Positions 53,322 through 60,508 of a stretch of DNA of 64,000 nucleotides are shown here, one piece after another (the first letter of the stretch is position 1; each line of letters begins with the position of its first letter). The translations under genes and the position numbers were made by a program. The DNA is taken from NCBI RefSeq assembly GCF_040822115.1, contig NZ_CP162004.1, positions 3,581,001 to 3,645,000 on the forward strand. Reading direction: 5' to 3'. The notes below the pieces were generated by a model that did not search any database, was not told the DNA's origin, and saw nothing but the letters and a program-made list of their open reading frames with translations. The DNA comes from Flavobacterium sp. WC2421. Lineage in GTDB: Bacteria > Bacteroidota > Bacteroidia > Flavobacteriales > Flavobacteriaceae.

Positions 53322-53354
53322 AATATAATATTTTTTACAAAATTAATAAATCCA

Positions 53355-53370
53355 TCCCGAAACTTCGGGA
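53355..53370. repeat. Short palindromic repeat TCCCGAA-AC-TTCGGGA
   Basis: A 7-bp inverted repeat with a 2-nt loop lies in the divergent gap between the DUF4834-like gene and the outer-membrane protein gene. Its G+C-rich stem stands out from the AT-rich gap. I recall this word as frequent in flavobacterial intergenic DNA; no second copy was noticed here. Confidence 0.4.
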
Positions 53371-53411
53371 CAAAATTAAAATATCATTCTTAAATAAATG
53401 ATAAAATATAG

Positions 53412-53419
53412 TACATTTG
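53412..53419 (+). promoter_or_regulatory. Candidate -7 box
   Basis: TACATTTG matches TAnnTTTG, 34 bp before the ATG at 53454; no -33 TTG at the usual distance. Confidence 0.4.
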
Positions 53420-53453
53420 AAATGCGTTATTACTTTTAAACCCAAAAAATAAT

Positions 53454-54419
53454 ATGTCAAAACTCAAAACAGCCCTTCTTTTTGTCCTAATTACACTTCC
53501 CTGTTTTAATTATGGACAGCATACCGATCAAATAAATTCTAATAGACCCGGCAAAAGCATGTCCGCATTTGCAGTAGGAAAATCAGTTTTCCAAATTGAA
53601 TCGGGACTATACGGAATTAAGGAAAACCACAGATTGCTTGGATATGATGCCAAAGGTTTTGGTTTAGATTTCACCCTTAGATGGGGATTGTTCATGGAAA
53701 AATTAGAATTAATAGCAGATTTACAATATCAAAATGAAAAATTTACAACACCTTATAGTGTTGTCGATAAAAAAGCATTAAAGCAAACCGTTTTAGGTGC
53801 AAAATATCTAATTTACGATCCATTCAAAAATTATGAGAAAAAAGTAAACATTTACAGTTGGAAAGCCAACCACAAATTTGACTGGCATCAAATGATTCCT
53901 GCCGTATCTATTTTTGCTGGAGCTAACCTCAGCTTTTCTGATAATCCGTATTCTTTCACTAATCAAGCCAGTATTTCTCCAAAAATAATGCTGATCACTC
54001 AAAATCATTTAGGTGACGGTACTTGGGTTTTTGTTACTAATATTATAGCTGATTACATTTCAACTGATTATCCTAGTTATGGTTACGTTTTAACTTTAAC
54101 CAAAGGATTCAATGATCAATGGTCTGGATTTGTCGAAAATCAAGGCTTTAAAAGTGATTTTTACAGCGATGCTATTGTTCGTGGGGGAGCAGCCTATTTA
54201 TTAAATAAAGACATGCAAATTGACGCATCGATAAGCACTAATTTTAAAGATACGCCAACCGTTCTCTATGGCGGAATTGGTTTTTCTTGGCGCTATGATG
54301 CCAATTATCAAGAAGTTAGAATGAGTCTTGACAAAGGCGGAAATAAAAAAACGAAGTCTCAAAAGAAAGTAGAGAAAAAGAATAAAAAACGCAAAGACGA
54401 AATAGAAAACACACAATAA
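53454..54419 (+). CDS. Outer-membrane beta-barrel protein, phenol-degradation-MetA-like
   Basis: A 321-aa protein with a signal peptide ending FNYG (about residue 21). The opening words DQINSNRPGKSMSAFAVGKSVFQIESGLYG resemble the MetA-pathway (PF13557-like) porin family. Alternating strands continue to GIGFSWRYDANYQEV, after which a highly basic tail begins (GGNKKTKSQKKVEKKNKKRKDE). A Lys-rich tail of about 30 residues after a barrel is unusual; in this orientation it would lie in the periplasm and could contact peptidoglycan or nucleic acid. The substrate is unknown. Confidence 0.72.
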   Translation: MSKLKTALLFVLITLPCFNYGQHTDQINSNRPGKSMSAFAVGKSVFQIESGLYGIKENHRLLGYDAKGFGLDFTLRWGLFMEKLELIADLQYQNEKFTTPYSVVDKKALKQTVLGAKYLIYDPFKNYEKKVNIYSWKANHKFDWHQMIPAVSIFAGANLSFSDNPYSFTNQASISPKIMLITQNHLGDGTWVFVTNIIADYISTDYPSYGYVLTLTKGFNDQWSGFVENQGFKSDFYSDAIVRGGAAYLLNKDMQIDASISTNFKDTPTVLYGGIGFSWRYDANYQEVRMSLDKGGNKKTKSQKKVEKKNKKRKDEIENTQ

Positions 54420-54487
54420 TATTTCGTAATTCAATAAAAATATAAGAAATATTTTACTAGAATATATTTATCATTAAGATAATTAAC

Positions 54488-54495
54488 TACATTTG
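54488..54495 (+). promoter_or_regulatory. Candidate -7 box for the C10 protease gene
   Basis: TACATTTG matches TAnnTTTG and would give a leader of about 110 nt that contains the pentanucleotide repeat and a short upstream frame. Confidence 0.4.
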
Positions 54496-54550
54496 AAACA
54501 CTTAAATACCACATTTTAATTTTTTAATGATAACAATTAAACTATATAAA

Positions 54551-54601
54551 ATGAAACAAAACAAAACAGAACAGAACAGAACAGAACAGAACAAGTTATA
54601 A
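54551..54601 (+). other. Short upstream open frame made of the pentanucleotide repeat
   Basis: ATG at 54551 starts a 16-codon frame (MKQNKTEQNRTEQNKL) that ends at TAA 54599-54601, ten bases before the protease ATG. Its codons come almost wholly from AAAAC and AGAAC repeats. Relative to the protease it is in the +1 frame; one extra pentamer would fuse the two frames with no intervening stop. Whether it is translated is unknown. Confidence 0.4.
54554..54592 (+). repeat. Pentanucleotide tandem repeat (AAAAC)2(AGAAC)5
   Basis: AAAC, then AAAAC twice (54558-54567) and AGAAC five times (54568-54592) form an uninterrupted simple-sequence repeat 20 bp before the protease start. Five-base units change the reading frame whenever a copy is gained or lost, the hallmark of contingency loci. 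It is the only long microsatellite noticed in the window. Confidence 0.9.
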
Positions 54602-54611
54602 ACTTGTCAAA

Positions 54612-55805
54612 ATGTTGAAAAAATCAACATTACTATTGTTTTTAGGAATTACTTTTTTAATTTCTTGTAGTAAAGACGATAATCGAGATCGTAGATTATA
54701 CACTTCTAATGAAGTTAATAAAAGTACGACTATTGATATCGCTCAATATTTTTTCAAAAACAGTAATTCTAAGGCTGGCAAAGGAGTAGATAATACAAAG
54801 ACAATTAAAGACATTACCACCTACAAAACGCTTAAAAACGAAACTGCTTTTTATGTGATTAATTACAACCAAGGTGGTTTTATAGTAATAGCTGCAGATA
54901 ATAGAATTAGTCCCATTTTAGCATTTTATGATATTGGCAAATTTAACACAAACCTTACCGAAACGCCAGAGCCAGTTATCGAATGGATGGAAAGCGAAAA
55001 AGAGCAGGTTCAATATACTATAGACCATAATCTTAAACAGAGTAAAAACATTGCTTTAGAATGGAGAAAAATAACAACTGACATCAATGAAACTGGTCCA
55101 AGCCAACCATTAAAAAGTATTACGGGAAGAATAGATCCAGACCCAACTCCTTGTGCAGATTTATATATTACTAAAGGCCCTTTACTAAAAACATCCTGGG
55201 ACCAATGGGGTAATGGTTTTAATAATTTAATTCCATATGATTGCCCTTCTAACCCTGGAGGAAAAGCACCAACTGGATGTGTAGCAACTGCAATGGCACA
55301 AATACTATTCTATTTCAAAAAACCAAATACTTACAATTGGTCAAATATGCCCACAACATATGGAACTTATGATACTCAACTTTTAATGAAAGATGCTGGT
55401 TTATCGGTAAATATGCAATACAACTGTGAAGGTTCTGGAGCATACGCGATAAATATTGTTCCTGCTTTAAAAAATACTTTTGGATATTCGAATGCATCAT
55501 ATACTACAACTTATAGCTCAACTCTGATTACTGATAATATCGACACTAATAAACCTGTCTTACTAGGAAGATTTCCATCCTCTGGAAGTGGACATGCTTG
55601 GGTTTGCGACGGATATCAAAGAAACACATATTATGAACGAGACAATCTTGGAAATTGTACTGGATTTGCTACAACTACATTATATTTAAATATGAATTGG
55701 GGATGGGGAGGTCAGAACAATGGATATTATGCATATAACAATTTTAACCCAGGAACTTCTTCTTATAATAACAATCGTACTATTATATACAATATAACAC
55801 CTTAA
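54612..55805 (+). CDS. C10-family (streptopain-like) cysteine protease lipoprotein
   Basis: This 397-aa protein has a lipoprotein signal (lipobox LISC, Cys19), a propeptide region (about 25-165) with a Spi-like fold (ETAFYVINYNQGGFIVIAADNR, then ISPILAFYD), and a catalytic domain. The nucleophile is Cys223 in PTGCVATAMAQIL and the catalytic His is His328 in GSGHAWVCDGY. NMNWGWGG near the end supplies the conserved Trp segment. The family includes streptopain, PrtT and the Bacteroides fragilis Bfp proteases, often virulence-linked. It is presumably made as a zymogen on the cell surface or in the periplasm. A repeat-containing leader precedes it and a lipoprotein gene follows after 13 bp. Confidence 0.9.
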   Translation: MLKKSTLLLFLGITFLISCSKDDNRDRRLYTSNEVNKSTTIDIAQYFFKNSNSKAGKGVDNTKTIKDITTYKTLKNETAFYVINYNQGGFIVIAADNRISPILAFYDIGKFNTNLTETPEPVIEWMESEKEQVQYTIDHNLKQSKNIALEWRKITTDINETGPSQPLKSITGRIDPDPTPCADLYITKGPLLKTSWDQWGNGFNNLIPYDCPSNPGGKAPTGCVATAMAQILFYFKKPNTYNWSNMPTTYGTYDTQLLMKDAGLSVNMQYNCEGSGAYAINIVPALKNTFGYSNASYTTTYSSTLITDNIDTNKPVLLGRFPSSGSGHAWVCDGYQRNTYYERDNLGNCTGFATTTLYLNMNWGWGGQNNGYYAYNNFNPGTSSYNNNRTIIYNITP

Positions 55806-55818
55806 AATCTAATTTATT

Positions 55819-56325
55819 ATGAAAAAAATTTTTATTCTTGCTGCCGTAATACTATATATTTCCTGCAATAACGATGTTGAAAGCAAACAGGCTACCTTAA
55901 TTTCTGCGAATATCAATGTGTACCTTAAAAATAGTGCTGGTGAAAACATTTTAAACACAGATAAATATCCCGAAAATAACATTAGTATAAAATACCTAAT
56001 AGCTGGAAAAGAACTTGGTTATGGTTATGATACACCCAGTGCTATACTAGACAATCCTAAAGGTTTTTTTCTTGGCATACTGTCTGAAAACGAAACCGGA
56101 AAAGGAATGCGTGTCTTTTTAAATAGCGATGCTTCCGAAGAGTATCCTATTACTTATATTCATTGGAATTCTATAGAAACTGATATTATCAAAACAAAAT
56201 ATAAAAGAGGAAATAGAAATGATGGTACTTACGTTATATTAGAAAAAGTTTGGTTAAATGATGTTTTAGTTTGGGAAGTTGAAAAACAAGGTCAAACAAA
56301 TAATAATATCACGATAGTCAAATAA
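55819..56325 (+). CDS. Lipoprotein encoded with the C10 protease; possible inhibitor or partner
   Basis: A 168-aa lipoprotein with signal MKKIFILAAVILYISC (Cys16). The mature part is a beta-rich single domain: ATLISANINVYLKNSAGENIL, NISIKYLIAGKELGYGYDTPS, FFLGILSENETGKGMRVF and TYVILEKVWLNDVLVWEVEK. No named family is recognised. The 13-bp gap implies co-transcription with the protease, and a terminator follows. In Bacteroides fragilis, C10 proteases are accompanied by Spi-like inhibitor genes; by analogy this could be an inhibitor, but the sequence is not obviously Spi-like, so this is only a hypothesis. Confidence 0.7.
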   Translation: MKKIFILAAVILYISCNNDVESKQATLISANINVYLKNSAGENILNTDKYPENNISIKYLIAGKELGYGYDTPSAILDNPKGFFLGILSENETGKGMRVFLNSDASEEYPITYIHWNSIETDIIKTKYKRGNRNDGTYVILEKVWLNDVLVWEVEKQGQTNNNITIVK

Positions 56326-56348
56326 AATAAATAGCTATTTTCAAACTC

Positions 56349-56376
56349 AAAAGCCCATTAATTTGGGCTTTTTTTT
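56349..56376 (+). terminator. Intrinsic terminator
   Basis: AAAGCCCA / TGGGCTTT stem with a 6-nt loop and T8 tail, after the lipoprotein gene. Confidence 0.85.
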
Positions 56377-56449
56377 ATGTCGTATTTTTTAATTCTTAGA
56401 AAGATAGCTATATTCGTGGTATCGTCTTAAAAACAAAACATTTTTCTTA

Positions 56450-57568
56450 ATGATTACAATAAAAGAAGCCATTACAAAAAAGGAAATGACGGATTACATC
56501 AAATTTCCTTTTTCCCTCTATAAAAACAACGAATTCTGGGTTCCACCCATTATTGCTGACGAACTAGAATCATTTGATAAAGCTAAAAATCCTGCATTCG
56601 AAAATGCCGAAGCGTATTTTTACATCGCCTATAAAAACAATGAAATTGCAGGTAGGATTGCCGCAATTGTGAATTGGAGCGAAGTAAACGATCAACAAAA
56701 AAAGAAAGTCCGTTTTGGTTGGTTTGATGTTATAAATGATATCGAAGTGACTAAAGCCTTGCTTGAAAAAGTATACGAATTAGGCCGAAAAAACAATCTA
56801 GAACATGTTGAAGGCCCAATGGGTTTTTCTAATTTAGATAAAGTAGGAGTGCTTACTGAGGGATTTGACCAATTGGGAACTATGATTACTTGGTACAATC
56901 ACCCGTATTATGCAAAACACTTTGAGCAATTGGGTTATGTAACTGAAAAAGAATACATAGAAAGTAAATTCCCTTTTGAAAATGTAAAACCGGAATTTTT
57001 TGAAAAAGCTAATGATTTAGTAAAAAGAAGGTATCAATTAAGTCCGCTTAATTTCAAGACTACTAAAGAGGTTATGCCGCATGTAGATAAAATGTTTGAT
57101 TTATTCAATGCTTCTTACGCTTCTTTATCTTCATTTGTTGCTATTTCAGATACTCAAAAAGAATATTTTAAGAAAAAATACATCAGTTTAATCAATCCGG
57201 AATATATTAAATTTGTGGAGGATAAAGACCATAATATAGTTGCTTTTAGTATTGTTATGCCTTCTTTTTCTAAGGCGTTACAAAAAGCAAATGGTAAATT
57301 ATTCCCTTTTGGATTCATCCATTTACTAAAAGCTAAAAAGCAAAGTAAGGATATGATTTTTTACCTCATCGGTGTACATCCTGATTTTCAAAACAAAGCA
57401 GTTACCGCTATAATATTCAATGAATACTATCATACGTTCAAAGAAAAAGGTATTGTAAACTGTTTCAGAACACCGGAATTAGCAGATAATATTGCAATTC
57501 ATAACTTATGGAAACATTTTAAACCCGAAATTCATTGCCGTAGAAAGACTTTCCGAAAAAATCTTTAA
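56450..57568 (+). CDS. GNAT-like acyltransferase of unknown substrate
   Basis: This 372-aa cytoplasmic protein belongs to a widespread family often listed as uncharacterised or N-acetyltransferase-like. Visible words are FPFSLYKNNEFWVPPIIADE, FENAEAYFYIAYKNNEIAGRIAAIVN, RFGWFDVINDIEVTKALLEKV, VEGPMGFSNLDKVGVL, MITWYNHPYYAKHFEQLGY and, near the end, FYLIGVHPDFQNKAVTAIIFNEYY, which looks like the acetyl-CoA-binding segment of a second GNAT domain. The gene lies near, and points towards, an alpha-oxoamine synthase. In Bacteroidota such acyltransferase-like genes are found near sphingolipid genes, so N-acylation of a long-chain base is possible but unproven. Confidence 0.65.
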   Translation: MITIKEAITKKEMTDYIKFPFSLYKNNEFWVPPIIADELESFDKAKNPAFENAEAYFYIAYKNNEIAGRIAAIVNWSEVNDQQKKKVRFGWFDVINDIEVTKALLEKVYELGRKNNLEHVEGPMGFSNLDKVGVLTEGFDQLGTMITWYNHPYYAKHFEQLGYVTEKEYIESKFPFENVKPEFFEKANDLVKRRYQLSPLNFKTTKEVMPHVDKMFDLFNASYASLSSFVAISDTQKEYFKKKYISLINPEYIKFVEDKDHNIVAFSIVMPSFSKALQKANGKLFPFGFIHLLKAKKQSKDMIFYLIGVHPDFQNKAVTAIIFNEYYHTFKEKGIVNCFRTPELADNIAIHNLWKHFKPEIHCRRKTFRKNL

Positions 57569-57575
57569 TAAAACA

Positions 57576-57620
57576 ATAAATAGAAAATCCATCAACACAG
57601 CTGATGGATTTTCTATTTAT
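57576..57620. terminator. Bidirectional terminator
   Basis: Perfect 19-bp stem ATAAATAGAAAATCCATCA / TGATGGATTTTCTATTTAT with a 7-nt loop, between the acyltransferase-like gene and the convergent lipoprotein gene. Confidence 0.85.
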
Positions 57621-57640
57621 ATTTGGTTACAAACACTGAA

Positions 57641-58111
57641 TTATATTTTACAATCTACTTTTGATAAAACCATACTGTCATCAAAATTTAATTTTTTCAC
57701 ATCTTTAAAGATTACTTCCCCCTTATTATCATCTATAACTGCTCCGTACCCTTCCACATAATTATTCCCTTTTTTCAAGAAAACAACTTGACGAATTGAA
57801 GTTACACCTTCGGACATGAAAGTATAATCGGCATAAAGGGTATCCTTTTTTATTTCCCCAACCAATGTTCCAAAATTTTTATCCTTTTCATAAAAAACAT
57901 AACTTAATTTCCCTGAAACCTGTTGATCTCCCTTAATATTCAAAGTCATATAAACCGTATCTTTTTTAATAACGGCGCTATAACATTCCTGAGAACTGGA
58001 TGTATCAACAACAGCCTTTTCTGGTAGAGTTGTAGTCTCTTTTTTTTCTTTTTTACAGGAAACAAAAACACTCCCTAATAAAATACTTAATAAAATTACC
58101 TTTCTCATCAA
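57641..58111 (-). CDS. Lipoprotein of unknown function
   Basis: A 156-aa lipoprotein with lipobox VFVSC (Cys at 19) followed by a Lys/Glu/Thr linker (KKEKKETTTLPEK) and a compact beta-rich domain: ECYSAVIKKDTVYMTLNIKGD, QVSGKLSYVFYEKDKNFGTL and RQVVFLKKGNNYVEGYG. The pattern (Y-x-G-x-I with repeated K-D-T) is frequent in small Bacteroidota lipoproteins, none with a known job. It lies downstream of the alpha-oxoamine synthase gene but is separated from it by that gene's terminator. Confidence 0.7.
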   Translation of the reverse strand: MMRKVILLSILLGSVFVSCKKEKKETTTLPEKAVVDTSSSQECYSAVIKKDTVYMTLNIKGDQQVSGKLSYVFYEKDKNFGTLVGEIKKDTLYADYTFMSEGVTSIRQVVFLKKGNNYVEGYGAVIDDNKGEVIFKDVKKLNFDDSMVLSKVDCKI

Positions 58112-58157
58112 TCATTTAGTTTTTATAAATGTACAAATTCTTACATTAAATGAGTCC

Positions 58158-58192
58158 AAAAAAAAAAACATCAGCGATTGCTGATGTTTTTT
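58158..58192 (-). terminator. Intrinsic terminator of the alpha-oxoamine synthase gene
   Basis: Perfect 13-bp stem AAAAAACATCAGC / GCTGATGTTTTTT with loop GATT and a long T run on the minus strand, 22 bp after the stop codon. Confidence 0.88.
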
Positions 58193-58214
58193 ATACTATT
58201 ATAAAAGTAAAGAA

Positions 58215-59477
58215 TTAAGCGTCTAAATCTACTTTAGTTCTAGATGCAATTTCTTTGTAAGTACCGTTTTCTAACTTTTCACGTATTGCTTCAAATGCTA
58301 CCAATGTTTCATCAATATCTGATAATGTATGAGATGCTGTAGGTATCATTCTTAACAAGATAATCCCTTTTGGAATCACCGGATAAATAACAATTGATAA
58401 GAAAATACCGTAATTTTCTCTTAAATCATTTACCATAACCATAGCTTCAGGTACACTTCCTTCAAGATAAACTGGAGTAATACAGGTATTTGTATCACCA
58501 ATATTGAAATTTCTTGAACGCAATCCCGTTTGCAATGCATTTACGTTTTCCCAAAGTTTATCTTTCAATTCTGGGTGGTTACGCAACAATTCTAAACGTT
58601 TCAATGAACCCAGAGTTTGGATCATTGGCAACGATTTAGCAAACATTTGAGAACGCAAATTGTATTTCAAATAATCAATAATTTCTTTATCCGCAGCTAC
58701 AAAAGCACCAATGTTCGCCATTGATTTTGCAAAAGTTGAAAAATAAACATCAATATCATCTTGAACTCCTTGCTCCTCACCTGCTCCAGCTCCTGTTTTA
58801 CCAAGAGTACCAAAACCATGTGCATCATCAACTAGTAAACGGAAATTGTATTTTTGCTTCATAGCAACAATCTCTTTCAATTTTCCTTGTTGTCCACGCA
58901 TTCCAAAAACACCTTCAGTAATAAATAAAATACCTCCACCAGTGGTTTCAGCCATTTTAGTAGCACGTTGCAGGTTTTTTTCCATACTTTCTAAGTCATT
59001 GTGCTTATAAGTAAAACGTTTCCCCATATGCAAACGTACACCATCAATAATACAAGCATGTGAATCAACATCATATACAATGATATCATTTTTAGTAACC
59101 AAAGCATCAATAATAGACACCATTCCTTGGTAACCAAAATTCAATAAATAAGCTGATTCTTTCATTACAAAAGCAGCCAATTCTTCCTCTAATTGTTCAT
59201 GGTATTTCGTATGTCCACTCATCATTCTCGCTCCCATAGGATAGGCTGCACCAAACTGAATTGCTGCATCTGTATCCGCTTGTCTCACCTCAGGGTGATT
59301 CGCTAAACCTAAGTAGTCATTCAAACTCCAATTCAAAATATCTTTTCCGCCAAACTGCATTCTAGGCCCTAATTCTCCTTCTAGTTTTGGAAAAACAAAA
59401 TATCCCTCTGCTTGTGAAGCCCATTTTCCTAATGGCCCTTTATTGTTTTGAATTCTTTCGAATAAATCCTTTACCAT
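58215..59477 (-). CDS. Alpha-oxoamine synthase, serine palmitoyltransferase-like
   Basis: This 420-aa PLP enzyme of the AONS/KBL/SPT family condenses an amino acid with an acyl thioester. Visible features are LNWSLNDYLGLANHPEVR, DVDSHACIIDGVRLH (His stacking on PLP), ILFITEGVFGMRGQ, VDDAHGFGTLGKTGAGAGEE and the PLP lysine in FSTFAKSMANIGAFVA. The TFAKS-IG word matches serine palmitoyltransferases (TFSKSLASIGG) more than KBL. Flavobacteria use such enzymes for sphingolipids and, with cysteate, for capnine-type sulfonolipids needed for gliding; both are possible here. A -7 box lies upstream and a terminator downstream. Confidence 0.88.
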   Translation of the reverse strand: MVKDLFERIQNNKGPLGKWASQAEGYFVFPKLEGELGPRMQFGGKDILNWSLNDYLGLANHPEVRQADTDAAIQFGAAYPMGARMMSGHTKYHEQLEEELAAFVMKESAYLLNFGYQGMVSIIDALVTKNDIIVYDVDSHACIIDGVRLHMGKRFTYKHNDLESMEKNLQRATKMAETTGGGILFITEGVFGMRGQQGKLKEIVAMKQKYNFRLLVDDAHGFGTLGKTGAGAGEEQGVQDDIDVYFSTFAKSMANIGAFVAADKEIIDYLKYNLRSQMFAKSLPMIQTLGSLKRLELLRNHPELKDKLWENVNALQTGLRSRNFNIGDTNTCITPVYLEGSVPEAMVMVNDLRENYGIFLSIVIYPVIPKGIILLRMIPTASHTLSDIDETLVAFEAIREKLENGTYKEIASRTKVDLDA

Positions 59478-59514
59478 AATATATTTAAGTAATAATTTTA
59501 ATTTTAAGAAGTTG

Positions 59515-59522
59515 CAAAAATA
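59515..59522 (-). promoter_or_regulatory. Candidate -7 box for the alpha-oxoamine synthase gene
   Basis: TATTTTTG on the minus strand matches TAnnTTTG and is followed by CAAC; it lies 38 bp before the start. No -33 TTG was found. Confidence 0.45.
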
Positions 59523-59566
59523 AATATTTATATTTTATAAAAGTCTTGAAAGTAAATTTATTTTTT

Positions 59567-59645
59567 GTAGCTATTCCTGCTATTCACTATATCTTTTACT
59601 TTTTTAAAGAAAAAAAGTAAAAGGATGCCGTTCCTATCAGGGCTA
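59567..59645 (-). repeat. Dispersed flavobacterial intergenic element, copy B
   Basis: Read on the minus strand it begins TAGCCCTGATAGGAACGGCA, has a perfect 13-bp inverted repeat (59593-59605 with 59611-59623, 5-nt loop) and ends ATAGCAGGAATAGCTAC. Head and tail blocks correspond to copy A at 40930-41070. It occupies most of the divergent gap between the alpha-oxoamine synthase and NYN genes. I recall the same head-hairpin-tail pattern from many flavobacterial intergenic regions. Confidence 0.65.
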
Positions 59646-59672
59646 AAAATTCGATTCCAATAATAAACTTTG

Positions 59673-59680
59673 TATATTTG
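59673..59680 (+). promoter_or_regulatory. Candidate -7 box for the NYN gene
   Basis: TATATTTG matches TAnnTTTG and lies 24 bp before the ATG at 59705, just outside the dispersed element. Confidence 0.45.
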
Positions 59681-59704
59681 AATAATATTTCAACTCAATT
59701 ATAG

Positions 59705-60508
59705 ATGTCACAAAATCCAACAGAATTAAAACTAGCTGTCCTTATTGACGCTGATAATGTTCCTTATAGTAATGTAAAAGGAATGATGGAAGAAATTACG
59801 AAGTACGGAACTCCAACAACCAAACGTATTTACGCCGACTGGACGCGTCCAAATGCTGGAGGATGGAAAGGGGTTTTATTAGAACATGCCATTACTCCTA
59901 TTCAGCAATACAGCTATACCTCTGGAAAAAATTCTTCTGACTCTGCTTTGATAATTGACGCCATGGATTTATTGTACTCCGGCAAACTAGATGGTTTTTG
60001 TATTGTATCTAGTGATAGTGACTTTACACGTTTAGCCATACGCCTGCGTGAATCGGGTATGAAAGTAATAGGAATTGGAGAACAAAAAACACCAAAACCT
60101 TTTATCAGTGCCTGTGACCGATTTGTATTTATTGAAGTTTTGGATGGCGCAATCAAGAAAAACACTCCTAAAAGAGTTTCAAATACGGAAACGAAAAAAA
60201 TAATTGAAAAAAGCACTGAAAAAGCAGCCGAGAAAAACACTCAAAAACCACTGAGTAAAATTGACGAACCTACAATTGATCTTATCGAAGACTCCATTGA
60301 TGACATTGCTGATGATAGTGGCTGGGCTTTCCTTGGCGACGTAGGAAACCTCATTGTTAAGAAAAAACCTGAATTTGATCCTAGAAATTATGGTTTTCCA
60401 AAACTAACTCCCATGTTAAAATCCCTAACTGATATTCTAGAAATTGACGAAAGAGATTCTGACAAGAAAGGAATTAAACACGTATATGTACGCTTGCGTT
60501 TTAGTTAA
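59705..60508 (+). CDS. NYN-domain (LabA/DUF88) protein with C-terminal OST-HTH/LOTUS-like domain
   Basis: This 267-aa protein has an N-terminal NYN/PIN-like nuclease domain (about 8-150). The acidic residues expected to bind metal are in LIDADNVPY, NSSDSALIIDAMDLLY and CIVSSDSDFTRLAIRLRESG. A charged linker rich in Lys/Glu (about 155-195) is followed by a small domain, DSGWAFLGDVGNLIVKKKPEFDPRNYGFPKLTPMLKSL, that matches OST-HTH/LOTUS RNA-binding domains. This combination suggests RNA processing or turnover. The stop codon overlaps by 4 bp with that of the convergent histidine kinase gene. Confidence 0.88.
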   Translation: MSQNPTELKLAVLIDADNVPYSNVKGMMEEITKYGTPTTKRIYADWTRPNAGGWKGVLLEHAITPIQQYSYTSGKNSSDSALIIDAMDLLYSGKLDGFCIVSSDSDFTRLAIRLRESGMKVIGIGEQKTPKPFISACDRFVFIEVLDGAIKKNTPKRVSNTETKKIIEKSTEKAAEKNTQKPLSKIDEPTIDLIEDSIDDIADDSGWAFLGDVGNLIVKKKPEFDPRNYGFPKLTPMLKSLTDILEIDERDSDKKGIKHVYVRLRFS

